Below the pieces are notes generated by a model that had not been told where the DNA came from, made no database searches, and worked only from the letters and a program-made list of their open reading frames with translations. From Halisarca cf. caerulea (taxonomy: Eukaryota; Porifera; Demospongiae; Chondrillida; Halisarcidae), in assembly GCA_963170055.1 (NCBI GenBank), contig CAUJGJ010000242.1, positions 4,733,359-4,797,358 of the forward strand: DNA of 64,000 nt, in the 5' to 3' direction. The translations under genes and the position numbers were made by a program. Shown here one piece after another: positions 40,601 to 55,600 of this stretch. Within the stretch, counting starts at the first letter, position 1, and every line of letters begins with the position of its first letter.

Positions 40601-43600
40601 AAACCACTTGTATAGGAAGACCACCTGTTTATAGAGACCACTACACGTTGGTCTGTGAACCTCTCAGGCAATACTATTGCACCTCCGCATAAGGAACACC
40701 TGTCTACAGAGACCGTGATCACTTGATCCCTTATGTGGTCTTTATAGACAGGCTTTACTGTCTGTACCTGCAGTATCATCTCAGCCAAACACTGAATTTA
40801 ATGATAACTTCATTTGTTTAATATTTAATGCTCTTGTTTGCAATCCGTGTAAATTTGTGCTACTTAATTTGCATTTCTTAATGGGGTACTGTGAATTGTG
40901 TGTGATTTGATGTTGACTTGTGTGCTTTCTTTGTCTGTTTTCAGGTTGGCAACAGTGTGACACTCACTGTTCGCTTCTCTGAAGATGATCTGAACAACAT
41001 CTTTGGCATCCCTGAGCTGGCAAACGAGCAGACTTCGACCTACCTCTCCATTGACAGCCACGCTGTGTCCGACACTGCCACAAATAGCGTGCTTCCGATA
41101 CTGGTTACCAGAGGACTGATAGTATCCACGCTGACTGAGAACAGGAAGGTCCCAGTTCTGCAGAACTTCACTCTGGACATGGGTATCGGTCAACTTGTCT
41201 TCACTTTCTCTGAAACAGTTGTGAGATCTTCTGTCAATTTCGACCAGTTCACCATTCAGAGCAGTGCCACGTCATCCAACTCCTCCGTCACCCTCACATC
41301 CGGCACCATCACTGACAGCGTAGACTCTGAGATTCTGACCATCATGCTGGACAGTGGAGATCTGTTTCGGATTCAGCAAAACTTTGACTTGGCCACAAGC
41401 CGGGACAATACCTTCCTTTCCCTGACCAACGAGTCTGTGGTGGATGCCCAGGGTCAAGGTGCTGATCCCATCCTCTCCACTGCAGCCTTTCAAGTCGGGA
41501 GGTTCATTTCAGATAATCTCGCTCCAGTTCTCCAGGAAGCCAAGCTTGATCTGAACTCTGGTGTTTTGGAGCTGATGTTCAACGAAGTCATCAATGGATC
41601 CACACTGGTGGATCTATCGCAGATTGTCATCCAGGACAATGCCACCAGCCCAAATGTGATGCTCGAAGTGGATGGCTCCAGTCCAACACTGTACAGTGCT
41701 ACTGTCATCATCAACCTCTCAGTTGCGTTTCAGAACAGCTACAAGGCCGATGCAACCATTGCCACAGATCCTACCAATACATTTGTGTACCTCAAGGCCA
41801 ACACACTGGCTGATGTTGCTGATAACTTCAACGCTCAGTCAGCTGTGGGTCTGTCTGTGGATCCGGTCATAGCAGACACTACTTCTCCTTCACTGCTCAA
41901 CTTCACCCTCGACTTGAATGTTGGAGAACTGATCCTCACGTTTGACGAAACTGTCAATGCTACCACCTTCGACCCCACTGGATTCACACTCCAGCGATCC
42001 GTTATGTCTAGTGTGGGTGGGTACACATTTTTAACCAGTCAACCGTCTGCAGACCCCAACAGCACACTCACTGTTATTCTCTCCGAGAGCGACCTAAACT
42101 CCATCAAAGAAGACATCATGCTAGCCACCAGTGCTGGGACATCTTTTCTGTCGTTCACTTCTCTGGGTGTTTCAGACATGTCCGGCAATGCAGTTAGACC
42201 GAGAGGCCCCACAGCTGGTCAGCCTGTTAGTCTATATGTTCCTGACATGCATCCTCCAGCACTGGAGAGTTTTGACCTCAACATGGACACTGGAGTGCTT
42301 TCACTGACATTCGATGAGTATGTTCGCGGGTACACTCTCAACCTCACCGCCATCACCTTCAGGTCATCTCGTATGCCAACATCTGCCAGTGTGACACTGA
42401 CTGATGGTGATTCCACGGACAACATGCGGCAGCATTCGGTGGACGTTGTGTCCCTCGCACTCTCCACTGACGATCTCAATGCCCTGAAGGCAAACACCGA
42501 TGTGGCAATCTCCAACACTACCACGTACATCACCACGACAACAAATCTCATTACAGATTCGGCGGGAAACCCCAATGATGCTGTCACCACGGCAACAGCA
42601 ATCCCTGTCACCAACTATGTTCCTGATGTTCAGCGACCATCTTTGGTGTCGTTTGGCTACAATGTTAACACAGGTGTGTTCACGTTCAACTTTGATGAAA
42701 CCATCTTAGCTCGATCACTTATGACAAACCTCATGACTCTCGAAGACACTTCTGATGGATCCGGGAATTCCTTAACACTGTCAAACATCACCATCACTGA
42801 TCCCAATGGTGCAACCATTGATGTTCTCTTGGACAAGCCTGACAGGGACGAACTGTCGAGATTGATGATCTGTGTGTCAGATGCCAGTTGCTATCTGAGT
42901 TTTCCCAACCAGACGTTCACAGACACCAGTGATGAGCTTGGATATGCTGTAACTGCAATGAGTATCGAACCAACTCTGTTTGTGAGCGACAGTACCAATC
43001 CAGAACTGGTGACCTTTGTCTCCTTCGATCTCGATGAAGGTTTGATCGAGCTGCTGTTTGATGAGACAATGTTGGCCAGCAGCGTCGACTTCACTGGTGT
43101 AATACTCCACGAGTTTCTCGACGACAACAGTGGTTTCCGCCTCACCACTGGAAAGGTACTGAGTAACGACAGCACTACAGTCATCATCGAGATGGACACA
43201 GATGATCTGAATGAACTGAAGAAGAGAGAAATCTGTGAGAGTCAACGTGATTGCTGGGTACGAATGGATGCCAATTTCATCACTGATGTGACCAACAACA
43301 CCATTGTTCCCGTTGTCCCGAGAATCAGTGCTGGTACAAACGAGAGAACTGGAAACTTCACCGGTGACACCACCTCCCCACTCCTTACTGCATTCTCCCT
43401 CAACATGAACAGTGGTCGTGTTGTCCTCACCTTCGATGAACCAGTCAGCTATCTCTCTGTGGACAGAACCCAGCTTACATTCTTCAACACCAGCTCAGGT
43501 GGGAGCTCATACACTCTCAATGGTGGACCACGAATCACTACAATCAATGACGTGGTTTACGAGTTTGAGCTTCTGGCAACAGATCTAAGGGCCATCAAAG

Positions 43601-46600
43601 CCATTGTGGACCTGGCGACTGACAACAGAACCACATTTCTCAACTATACTGATGTGCTCGCTGAAGATCTCGCAACTCCACCAAACAGTGTTGATGTCTC
43701 ACCCCGTCTCACTGCCCTGCTCCAGGTGGATGACTACGTCCGCGACAGTGTGGGACCATCACTCGTGCAGTTCGACCTCATCGATATGAACAACCGCATG
43801 ATTCGACTGTCCTTCTCCGAGCCAATGGATATCGTGTTCAATGCATCGGCAATCACCATCCAGTCTCATGCAGCCAACACAGCCTCTGGTTTTGAGTCCC
43901 ACACGCTAACTGGTGGAGTAGCCAGCTACGTTGACCCCTCCTTGAAGACTGTGATTGAGATCGTCTTCAGCGAAGAAGACCTTCAGGACATCAAACTGAG
44001 CGGTATTCTTGCTCGCAGTCAGGCCAACAGCTACATCTCTTTTGCCAGCAATGCGTTCTTCGACACAGCTGGGAATCAGGTTGGTGATGTTCCCACATCG
44101 AGTGCTGAGCTTGTGGCAATGTACTTGTCTGACACGACCAGCCCCACTCTAATCAGTTTTGATCTTGACATGAATTTGGGACTTTTGGTTCTCCATTTTG
44201 ATGATGTCATCAACAGCATGATGATTGGCTACGATCAGTTTGAATTGAGAGCTAATCGCAATCCCTTGGATTCCACCAACACGTACACCCTTGTTTCCGG
44301 GGCAACATCCAGTTCTGACGATTATGACATCACAGTCAACATCACACTGTCGGATCTCAACGCAATCAAGCGTTTAACCACTGTGGCCATCGATAACTCC
44401 ACCACCTTCCTCTCCATCACTGCCCAAGCAGCTCGGGATGTCTTTAACAATCCAGTTACTTCCATCATTCCGGAGAACAGCTTAAACGTCACCATTTTCA
44501 CTCCTGACATCACAGCACCAGTTCTGGATAGTTTCTTCCTTGATGTTGATGCGGAAAAAATAACGTTTTCCTTCAGTGAAACTGTCAACGTTACCTCCTT
44601 CTCCATTGACCAACTTGTGTTGCAAAATGGGCCCACGTCTGCTACTACGACCTCATCTTATTCTCTCAACAACGGGACCTTTCAACCGACAGATGCAGGT
44701 GACGTGGTTGAGCTCTATCTTTCCGATTTTGACCTCAATCGCATCAAGCTGCTGACCACTCTGGGAACCAACCAGTCTGACACCTACCTCTCCTTCACCA
44801 ATGGCACAGTGCTGGACATGTTTGACAATCCCATAGATGAGATCTCCACCGAAGCTGCCATTCAAGCGGCTAGTTTCGTTCCCGATGCAACCTCCCCAGA
44901 GCTCATCGGTTTCTGCCTCGACATGAACACTGGACAACTAACACTGACGTTTTCTGAGAGTGTCGATGTCAACACCTTCAATGCAACTGAGTTTGCCTTC
45001 CAAAGCATGGAGTCCCTGGGAACATCGATGCAGTATCCCATAATGTCAGCCTTGCCCACAAGTGGGAGTGGTGTCGTCATAGAGACCAAGCTGTCAACAG
45101 TTGACGTTAACAACATTAAAGCCAGACCGACACTCGCCATCTCCCCTGAGACCACTTTCATCACCGTGACAATGTTGGGCATTGCAGACCTCAACTCCAG
45201 ACCCGTTGTGCCGATACTCTTCACCTCTGCCCTGAACACCACCTGTTATGTTCCTGATTCGGAGAGACCTGTTTTAATGGATTTCACTTTCGATCTTGGC
45301 AGCAGACACCTTGCTCTCACCTTTGACGAGACAGTGAACCACACAAGTGTGAACATGACCAAGTTTACCGTCTACAACTCCAGAAACGCATCCATTGCAA
45401 GGCACATCACTCTTTCTCAAGGAGTCACCATCACTACCTCCTTCAGTAACATTCTTGTTGTTGAAATGACTGTGGACGACATCAACTTCATAAAGATATT
45501 CAGAGACTTTGGTACAAATTCCTCAAACACTTTCCTGGTACTGGACGAGGGAGCTGTACTCGACATGGTCGACCTGCCTGTGTCCACGATCAATGTATCG
45601 AATGCCGTTGTTGCTTCTCAAGTCTTCACGGACACTCTCCCGCCTGTTCTGATGGAGTACACTTTGGATATGGGTCTGGAGGTACTGACCCTCACATTCA
45701 GTGAGACCGTGGATACGACGACATTGGACCCAACCGGAGTTACCCTCCAGAACAGCGCGGTTGGAGCCACACAGAACTTCACCCTCACTGGTGGAACCTT
45801 TGCCAGAATGAACACACACATTGTGAGCATACAGCTGGATCGTAGCGATGCAGACGACATCAAAAGGATTGAGAATTTGGCAGTCGACAACGAAACAGTC
45901 TACCTCTACCACACACAGTTTGTGAGGGACATCAATGGAATTGCAATTGCCAGCACCAACAGTAGCTCATCCCTCAAAGTGACCGAATTCATCCATGATC
46001 AAGTTTCCCCATCACTCGTCTCCTTTGATTTCATCCAGATTGTGGGAGTTCCCCCAGTCTCACTGGTCTTGCGGTTTTCAGAGACAGTGAGGGCCTCCTC
46101 ACTCCAGACCACCGGGATCGTTCTGCAACTACCACTGTCTGAGGGTAATGTGAGTGTTCGTCTCTCCAATGTGGACCACAGCATGGACAACTCCCCCAAC
46201 TTGACTGTATACCCAAGTCTGGGTGACTTTAGGGACATCCAGGTGAACACTCCTCTTGGGAAATTCCCCAATTCTACGTATGTTTCCATCGACGACGGCA
46301 CTGTTGATGACATGAATGGTCAGCCACTGGCCGGCACCAATGCCTCACATGCCATCCGGGTATCCACTCACGACGTGGATCTTGTACCTCCAGTGTTGGA
46401 TCAATTCACGTTTGACTTGAATCGCGGTGAACTCTCCCTCACCTTCAGAGAAGACGTCAACGTGTCTACTCTTGACTTCACAAAGGTTGTTGTTCAGAGT
46501 GACGCTCCCGGGACTCAGCAAGTGATCTTGAGCACCGGGCGTGTGGAAGGAGACGCCAGTGATTCTCGCAGGTTGAGGATCTTTATTGACACAGACGATC

Positions 46601-49600
46601 TGAATGCAATCAAAGCCAATTCTCTTCTTGCCGTGAACGACAACACAACGTACCTGGGTTTCCTCTATCAGGCCATCTATGACATCTACCTCAACCCCAA
46701 TGACAACCTCACTGGAATTCAAGTCAGTTTCCTGGTTCCAGATGTCACAAGACCCGTTCTGACTTCATTCAACTTGAACTTGAAATCAGGACTGGTCACT
46801 CTGACCTTCTCAGAAACAGTGAATTCAAGTCTGCTCCAACCCAACCAAATCACTCTACAGGCAACCGATACCAGTGATGTCATCAGCTACACACTCACTG
46901 GGGGAATACCCATTCATTCAATAGGCACCATTGTTGATTTCAGTCTGGACACAGACGATCTGAACGAAATCAAGCGAAATCCACAGTTGGCCATCAGCAA
47001 CTCAACCACCTACTTCTCATTCACTGGCGATCTCATCTCGGACATGATGGGGAACCGGCTACAGCAGAGGACCAGCACAAATGCTCTCGGTGTAACGCTC
47101 TACACACCAGATGATGAACCACCCGAGCTTGATTCCTTCCAGTTGGATCTGAATGAGGGGGTACTGACCCTCAGCTTCAGTGAAACTGTCAACGTGAGCA
47201 GTTTGAACATTTCCGACATCTCCCTTGAAGATTCAGACATGTCTCCAACCGTCCTGTTCCAGCTTTCAGACAGCTATGCCTACATCTCGCAGGACCACAG
47301 CAATGTCATTCGTGTCCTCTTCACAGACGAAGGTCTCAACTTGTTGAAGAACGAGAGCGATCTCTGTTCTCATGAACTTGCCGATGACTGCTTCCTGTCT
47401 CTGCCAATGAATGCGATAGTTGACATGGCTGACTACCCAATCATGGCAATTGTCAGACGAAATGCGTCTTTGGTCATCAACGACACCACCTCTCCCAACA
47501 TGACCAGTTTTGTGGAAATTGATCTTGAAACAGGAATCATCACGATGGAGTTTGATGAAACGGTTGTACCCTCAACCCTGCAACCTCAGTACATCACACT
47601 CCAGAGCCTGTTTGCCGACCCACTGAGTCAAGTCAACCTCACCAACGGCACTGTCACCACTCTCAGTCTCACAACCATTGCTGTGACACTGTCCATGGAT
47701 GACTTGGTAACATTGAAGAATGACCTTGATGTGTGTACGACACGAGGTAACTGTTGGATGTTGGCAGGAGCACCATTGGTGCAGGATACATCAGGAAACC
47801 TACTCACTCCAGTTACAGCGGGCACTCGTCAAATCGTCCAACGATTCATCCCTGACGAAACAAGCCCCGTTCTCCTTGCCTTCGACCTGAACATGAACAC
47901 AACAGAGCTGATTTTGGAGTTCAACGAGCCGGTAGACATCACCAGCGGGAACATTGACCTCACTGGCCTCACACTCCAGCGAGCCTCCTTTGTCACTGAC
48001 AGCACAGACTACTATACTCTGACCGGAGGTATGGCCATCTTGTTGGATCCAACCGTGATGCAAATCACCTTGGATTCGGTGGATGCCAATGCAATCAAGT
48101 CTGCCACGTTTGTCACGAGCAGAGATGACACCTACCTTGTGATTGCAAACGACAGCATCTTCGATCTTGCTCTGATAAGGAACAGCATAGTGTCTGACGG
48201 AAATGGGACACAAGTGCGGCAGTACACCAACGACACTGTTGGCCCAAGGTTGCTCAATTTCGTTCTCGATTTGGAGAGAGACACTCTGATGTTGACGTTT
48301 GATGAACCTGTCAATGTTACCACTCTGAATTTCACCGGAATAACTGTCAGGTCTGGTTGTACAACTGGTAGTGCTTACCAACTCACCACTGGAGAATTCA
48401 TTCCGGCGACGCTGTCAGGCGGCCATCTTGTTGTGAGTATCACATTGGACCCTGTGGACCTAATTGCTATCAAATCGGACACTGATCTCGCAACTGATGT
48501 GAACAACACGTTCTTGGTGATGGGGAGAGGGAGTGTGTTTGATGTTGCCAGCAACGAATTTGCTGGTTCGGCCTGCCTCAGTTCTTCACTTCCAGAGACG
48601 GACACACTTCGCATGCAACTTGTCTCGTTCGATCTGGACATCAACAATGGCCGCCTCAACCTCACTTTTGACGATGTTGCCAATGCAAGCACATTCATGC
48701 CTGAGGCATTCCAATTCCAGATAGACGAGACAGCTGGAGATGGCCCAGTCTACAGACTTACGTCTGGGAGCGCAATCACCAACGCTGACAATGGATACAC
48801 CGTCTTTGTTCAGCTCTCCCCTGAGGACCACTACCAGCTGAAGCTAAAAGCCGGTTTGGCAACAGATGAGAACAACACATACCTCACTATGCATGCCTTT
48901 GGAATGGACGACACTCTTGGTCGGGATGTGGTAGCAATCACAGACACCAAAGCTCTGAAAGTCGGTAGTTTTGAGCCCGATACAACGCCACCCAATGTGA
49001 CAGATTTCAGCTTGGACATGAACAGAGGCGTCCTCACCATCATGTTTGATGACACCGTCAACACGTCAACCATCATCTACAACCAGTTTGTTCTGCGGAG
49101 TGCTCCCATGGCAACAGGGACAGCTGTATTGCAGCTCTCTTCGGCAGTTGTGAATGCTTCCAGCGATGGCCTCACAATTGACCTTCAACTCACAAACTCT
49201 GACCTCAATGTCCTGAAGTTGAACAGAGATTTTGCTGTGAACGCCAGCACCACATTTTTCAACCTCGATGCTGGTAGTGTTGATGATCTCCTTGGCAATC
49301 CAGTCATGGGAATTCCCCCTAATGATGCTATAATGGCTGGTGGGTTCACACCTGACTCCACGGGCCCTCAGCTGGTGGACTATCAGCTCAACATGACATC
49401 CGGAGTACTTGTGATGACTTTCAATGAAGCAGTTGCCGTGGAAACCCTCAACTATGGTGGAATCACATTCCAAGACTTGGAGACCATTTTGGAGTCTAAC
49501 GTTAACTACACCCTTACAACTGGATCCACAGTGTCGTCAGACGGTCCGATATTGGAGGTCACCATTGAGGAAGTGGATCGGTTTGGTATCCAGAAGGAGC

Positions 49601-52600
49601 TATTGTTGACAACATCCTATCGCAACACTCACCTCAGCCTAGCCAATGTTACAGTACAGGACATGAATGGGAACTATCTGCAAGAGGTGTCAATGCTCGA
49701 CGCACTCCGTGTGAAATCTGAGAATTTTTTCCCAGATGTAACTCCACCCAGCCTGAGAAACTTTGTCCTGGACATGGACACGGGAATTCTCCACCTGAAT
49801 TTCTCGAAAGTGATTCTCGTGGACAGGGTTGTGTTTTCTGACATCACCCTGCAGAACGACAGCATGCTCATGAACGGAGGTAACCACACACTCAACACAG
49901 GAGTGGTGCGTGGTGGAAATACAGCCTTTGTCGACATCGAACTTCAACCAGTGGATCTGAATGCTCTGAAGGTCAACACCGGCCTAGCCACCAGTGCTGC
50001 GACCACGTGGATTTCCTTCCCCGCCAGTGTTTTCGTGAACACACGTGAGTTCAATGTTGAGCCGATCTCCAGCACGAGTGCTATGATGGCAGATGACTTT
50101 GTTGCCGACACCACACCCCCTGTGATCACCCGTGTTGTGTTGGACATGAACACCGGATACATCAACTTCACATTCAGTGAATCCGTGCAATTGGACACCT
50201 TCACTCTATCCAGTATCACGCTGCACAACGACTCAGCCGGAACCTCCTCCATCCCCCTTCAGACGAATCCCACAGCTATGGATCTTGCATCAGCCGACCA
50301 GACGGAACTGAACATACAGATTCAGGTGAACAATTTGAATGCCATCAAGATGGATCGCACCATCGGTACTTCTGTTAACAACACACATTTGGAGCTCTTG
50401 AACAGTACCGTGCTAGACTACAATGATATCAGTTTTGTTGACAAAGGGATTTTCCCTGTGGATGATGTAATGCCCGATACTACCGGCCCAAGGTTGATCG
50501 ATTTCACTTTTGATGTCAATCGCGTGTTCTTAACCTTTGATGAAGTTATTGATATTGGCACTTTTGATCAAACAAAGCTTGTTTTCCGCTCAGTATTCAA
50601 CACTTCCGACTTCAGTCTCACTGGCACCAGCAACGCATCATACTCAACAGATGTCACAGTTGTTCGAGTAGACTTGTCAGCAGCAGATCTCAACGGACTC
50701 ACCAACCTGGGCAATGCGCAGTCGCTTACCATTGCAAGTGCGTTTGCTCGTGATTTTAATGGAAATCCTCTTCAGCCGGTGAGCCTGGGTACTGCAGGTG
50801 GTCCTGACCTCACTCCACCCAAATTGTCAGCGGCAACGCTGGACATGAACACTGGTCTTCTGACTGTGCAGTTTGACGAGTTTCTAGACGTGAGCAAGAT
50901 CGATGTAACCAACATGACTCTCCTTGACGACCCTGTGTCACCCACGCAGATGTTCCAACTTACTGGAGTACTTTCCACCACAACAAATGGATCCACCTTC
51001 ACTATTGCTCTACCCGTGGAGGATCAGAATGAGATCAAAGCACGAGTACCACTTGTGAGGACCCTTGCGACATCTTACATCACCATGACAACCAATGCCG
51101 CACAGGACTTTGCTGGAAACAGCCTGGACACGTCAAATTTGCCACTGATGATTTCCACTCTGACTCCAGATGCGATGGCACCAAACTTGGAATCATTCCG
51201 TGTGGATTGGGACCAGGGAACTCTCGTGCTGAGTTTCGACGAGCCTGTTCTCTCCAGTCCAACTGACTTTACTGCCATCACGTTGCAGGAAGTAGCCAAC
51301 ATCACTGATCTTCCCGCCAACTACAGTGTCACCCTCACCAACGGCACCATCCTCACACCAGACAGCAAAGAGGTAGTTCTGCAACTGGTGACCGATGACT
51401 TGAACACTGTGTTCCAATTGCCACTCTGTACTGACCCCAGCAACTGCTACTTGTCTCTTGACTCCGCCTCCTTCATGGACGTATACTTCAATCCTGTAGT
51501 CTCAGTTCCATCCCATAATGCCGTTATGGCCCTGAATGTCACAGAAGACAACCAACCTCCTCAACTTGCTCAGTTTGTCTCATTTGATCTGGACACTGGA
51601 GAACTCGTCCTCAGTTTCTCAGAGACTGTGAACTCCTCAACAGTAAACGTTGACCAAATCACCCTTCAGAGCTGGCCGGAGCCAATGTCTACATTCAACT
51701 ACGTGACACTCACTTCTTCCAGTAGAGTCACCAGTGACAATGATCCGGTGGTTACCATCATTGTGTCAAATGACGATCGCAATCAGATCAAAGCTACCCA
51801 TGCTTCACTGGGTGGCCAAGTGTGCACCATTGCTGTCAACTGCTACGTCAGACTCACGGGAATCACGCTCATGGACATGAATGGAAACAACAACACAGCT
51901 GTTGCCAACAAGATGCTAACCGACCTGAGAGAGATACCTGCTAACTACACCGGTGATCAAACGTCCCCCAGACTGGAGTTCTTTAATATCGATCTCACAA
52001 ACGGAACCGTCTCTCTGACATTTGACGAAACAGTGAACTTCAATCGACTGAGAACAGACGCAATCTCCATTCAAGGATCGAACAACTCCAATGACAGTAT
52101 ATCCCTTCTTCCTATCAACTTGGCTAACATCATCACGACTGTAGTTGGACCTGTTGTTGAGTTTAGACTGACGGCTGATGACATCATCAACCTTCAGGCT
52201 GACCGCACGGTTGCCACTAGCAACGAAACAACTTACCTCATACTATCATCACAGGCCATTGTTGACTTTGCTGGACTTGGTGTGGTTGCCAGGGTAACTG
52301 ATGACTCCGCCTTGCTGGTCTCGCAATACACAAGTAAGTTCATTTCTTAATAATCAGTTAAATTAGTTTGTATTAAGTCTTTATCACCTTCATTCTTGTT
52401 TCTGTACGATTGCATTTACATTTTTAATTGTTTACCAAATTATGATTAATATGTACACACATTGTAATGTACAGTGGTCCTTGCTTAGTAAGTACCTGGT
52501 TTAGTACGTACTCCTGGATAGTGAGTACTCCTCATTCTGTCCTTGTGTATACCTCATGTACATGAACCAACCCTGATAGGAAGTACCTGGTTTAGTACAT

Positions 52601-55600
52601 ACTCCTGGATAGTAAGTACTCCTCATTCTTTCTCTGTGTATACCTCATGTACATAAACCAACCCTGATAGGAAGTACCTCTGATAATAAACACTGATTTT
52701 GTGTCCCCTTTGAGGTACGTACTAAGCAAGTTTCACTGTATGTTTTGATATTGTTCGTATTTGTTTGATTTGTTTGAATCAATTTAATTCACTTTGATAT
52801 TGTCCATTTCCAGGTGACACCATCAGACCATCATTAGTAGATTTCACCCATCTTGACATGGATGAAGGAGTTGTCTACCTCTCCTTCAGTGAACCCATCT
52901 TCCCCGAGGATGCTGAGATAACGGAAATCCTCCTCCAGTCAACCAGTATCGGTGGATCCATGTACTACCTCAACAACAGTACCATATCAGCTGTTCCCGG
53001 CACACGGAATCTGGAATTGATGATCGAGTTGTCGCGAGAAGACTTGAAAGGAGTGAAGTTGTTCAGCGATCTTGCTCGAGACCGCGCAAGGAGCTACGTG
53101 GACATTACGATGAATGCCTTCAGCGATCCAGCCGGCAACCAAATCATGAGTGCAATCTTGCAAGCCTCCATGTACACCACTGACGGAACTGGTCCCAGAC
53201 TGGTGGACTTCGATTTGGATCTGGATGCAGGGATGGGTGAACTGGTGTTGTCGTTTGACGACGTCATCAATCTGAACTCCCTGGATGCAACGCACATCAC
53301 GCTGCAAAGCGACTCCAACAGGACAGCAGCAAACCAGGTGTATTCCCTAACAGGGGGAGCCACTCGTGCCACCACAACTGATTACTACACCATCACGCTC
53401 CCTCTCACCCAGACAGACTCCAACGTGATCAAGACAATGAGAGATCTTGCCACCGGGGTATCCAACACTTACATCACGATGACTTCAGAGGCTTTGAGCG
53501 ACCAGTTTGATAACCCGGTCATTGCCGTTGTGTCTCGAAGCGGACGAATGGTGCAGAACTACACGGCAGACAAGACATCACCAGTGTTGACCAGTTTTAC
53601 ACTCGATTTGAACAGTGGATCTCTAATGGTTGTATTCAGCGAAACAGTAGACATCAGAACACTGGACGTAACTGAATTCACTCTGCATGACCAGTCCAAC
53701 GGTACACTCGACAATACAACCTCACTCACACTCTCCAGCAATGTCCGTCTGAGTCAGAATGACGCAGCTGTGTTTTTCTCCATCTACCTCGACAACAATG
53801 ACCTCAACTTTATCAAGGAGGCTGATTCCCTTGTCAGCAACAATGACAGCATTTCTCTATCCTTCCTTTCCATCACTGAACTAGCCATCAAGGACATGGC
53901 TGGGAATAATGTCACGGAGATTCCCGTGGAGTTTAGTGAACCTGCAGACACAGAACTGCCAGATTTGAGTGCTCCATTCCTAACCTCTGCAAGTTTGGAC
54001 TTGAATCGTGGCATTGTCTACCTCAACTTCAACGAATCTGTGTCAGCCTCATCCCTCGATCCAGCAGCTTTCTACCTTATCTCTCAACGAATTTTGCCTC
54101 CAAACACGATTCACCTCAATGGAACAGTCTCTACTGATGATGGACCTGACCTTTTCATCCAGCTGACCACTGATGTACTCAACGACATCAAAGCTGACGT
54201 TTCACTTGCTGTTTCTAACTCCTCCACTTTCATTGCCCACTACACTGCAGCCGTTTCAGATCTGAACGACCAGGAGATCAGAATGTTGAGTAACGGCGAT
54301 GCAGTTGTGGTGATGATCACGGTAGAGGACATGGGAAGACCATCTCTGGACAGCTTCTATCTTGACCTCAACTCTGGAGAAATTGTTCTCATGTTTGATG
54401 AAACTGTAAACGCGTCCAGTCTCAACCTGACGCAGCTCACACTCCTGAATGTTGCAAACACATTCCAGACTGCAGTCAGGCTGTTGTCCCGCCCACTCAC
54501 GTCAGGGGCTATGGTCACACCCCCTTACGGCCCCACACTAACTGTGAAGCTTGTTGATGAGGATTTCTTCTTTCTGCAGAAACTGCCTAACTTTGGTACC
54601 ACCACGACCAACACTTACCTCAGCCTGGTGGATGGATCCATTCTGGACACAAGCGACCTACCTGTCAACCCGATTCCACCAACCACTTCGTTACAGGCCT
54701 CCATGATAGTCCAGGATACCAACCCACCTCAACTTCGAACCTTCACCTTTGATCTCAACATGGGTGTCCTCATCATGACCTTCTCGGAAGTTATCCCTGT
54801 GGACACGGTTGTTTCAACTGAGTTTACGATCCAGGATTCGGCCAATGGTGGTGGATCCAACCTCCCGTTGTCTGGTGGCTATGTGAACAACACTGACTCC
54901 AATGTGATCAATTTGGTGCTGGACAGAGCCGATCTTGACTCCATCAAAGCACTGCCATCCCTTGCGGTTGATGTGAACTCCACATTCTTGTCATTCACAC
55001 AGCTTGCAGCCAACGACACACAGGAAAACAGAGTGAGTTTCATTCCCAGTTCAAATGCAGAGATTGCAAGTGGGTTTGTGCCCGACACGACTCCCCCAAG
55101 ACTTGTATCTTTTGATGTCTTGAGATCAGGAACTGTCTTGAACGTGATTCTGCGATTCAGCGAAACCGTGTCTGTATCATCACTGGACCTTACAGCCATC
55201 ACACTCCAGGACGATGACACAACTCCATCCATGAACTACACACTTCAGACTGCCAGTACGTCTTCTCTGGACGGGCCCAATATCACACTGGTTGTCAACA
55301 CCACCGACATTGATGCCATTCGTCTGCGCCCACCAATTGGACAGACATCACTTACAACGTTCATTGTCTTGCCCGGTGGAGCCGTCAATGACACCTATGG
55401 AGTACCAATTGATCCGATAGTGGTTGGCGTGCCAGCTGATGTGATAACATCTGACTTCCTCCCGCCAGAGCTCGAGAGCTTCTCACTGGATTTGACGTCA
55501 AAGATCCTCCTTCTCACCTTTTCTGATACTGTTCTGAACGAGACCATTTTCCCTCCAGCACTCACACTGCAGAGTAGAAACAACAGTGATGTAAACAACT

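Larger units (their letters stand above)
37965..47479 (+). repeat. Super-repeat 4 (23 units, two introns)
   Basis: 11 units start near 37975, 38350, 38740, 39110, 39490, 40215, 41145, 41520, 41885, 42250 and 42635. 12 follow near 43000, 43375, 43755, 44140, 44515, 44890, 45265, 45640, 46005, 46385, 46750 and 47115. After removing 909 bp of introns the coding length is about 8.6 kb. Confidence 0.87.
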
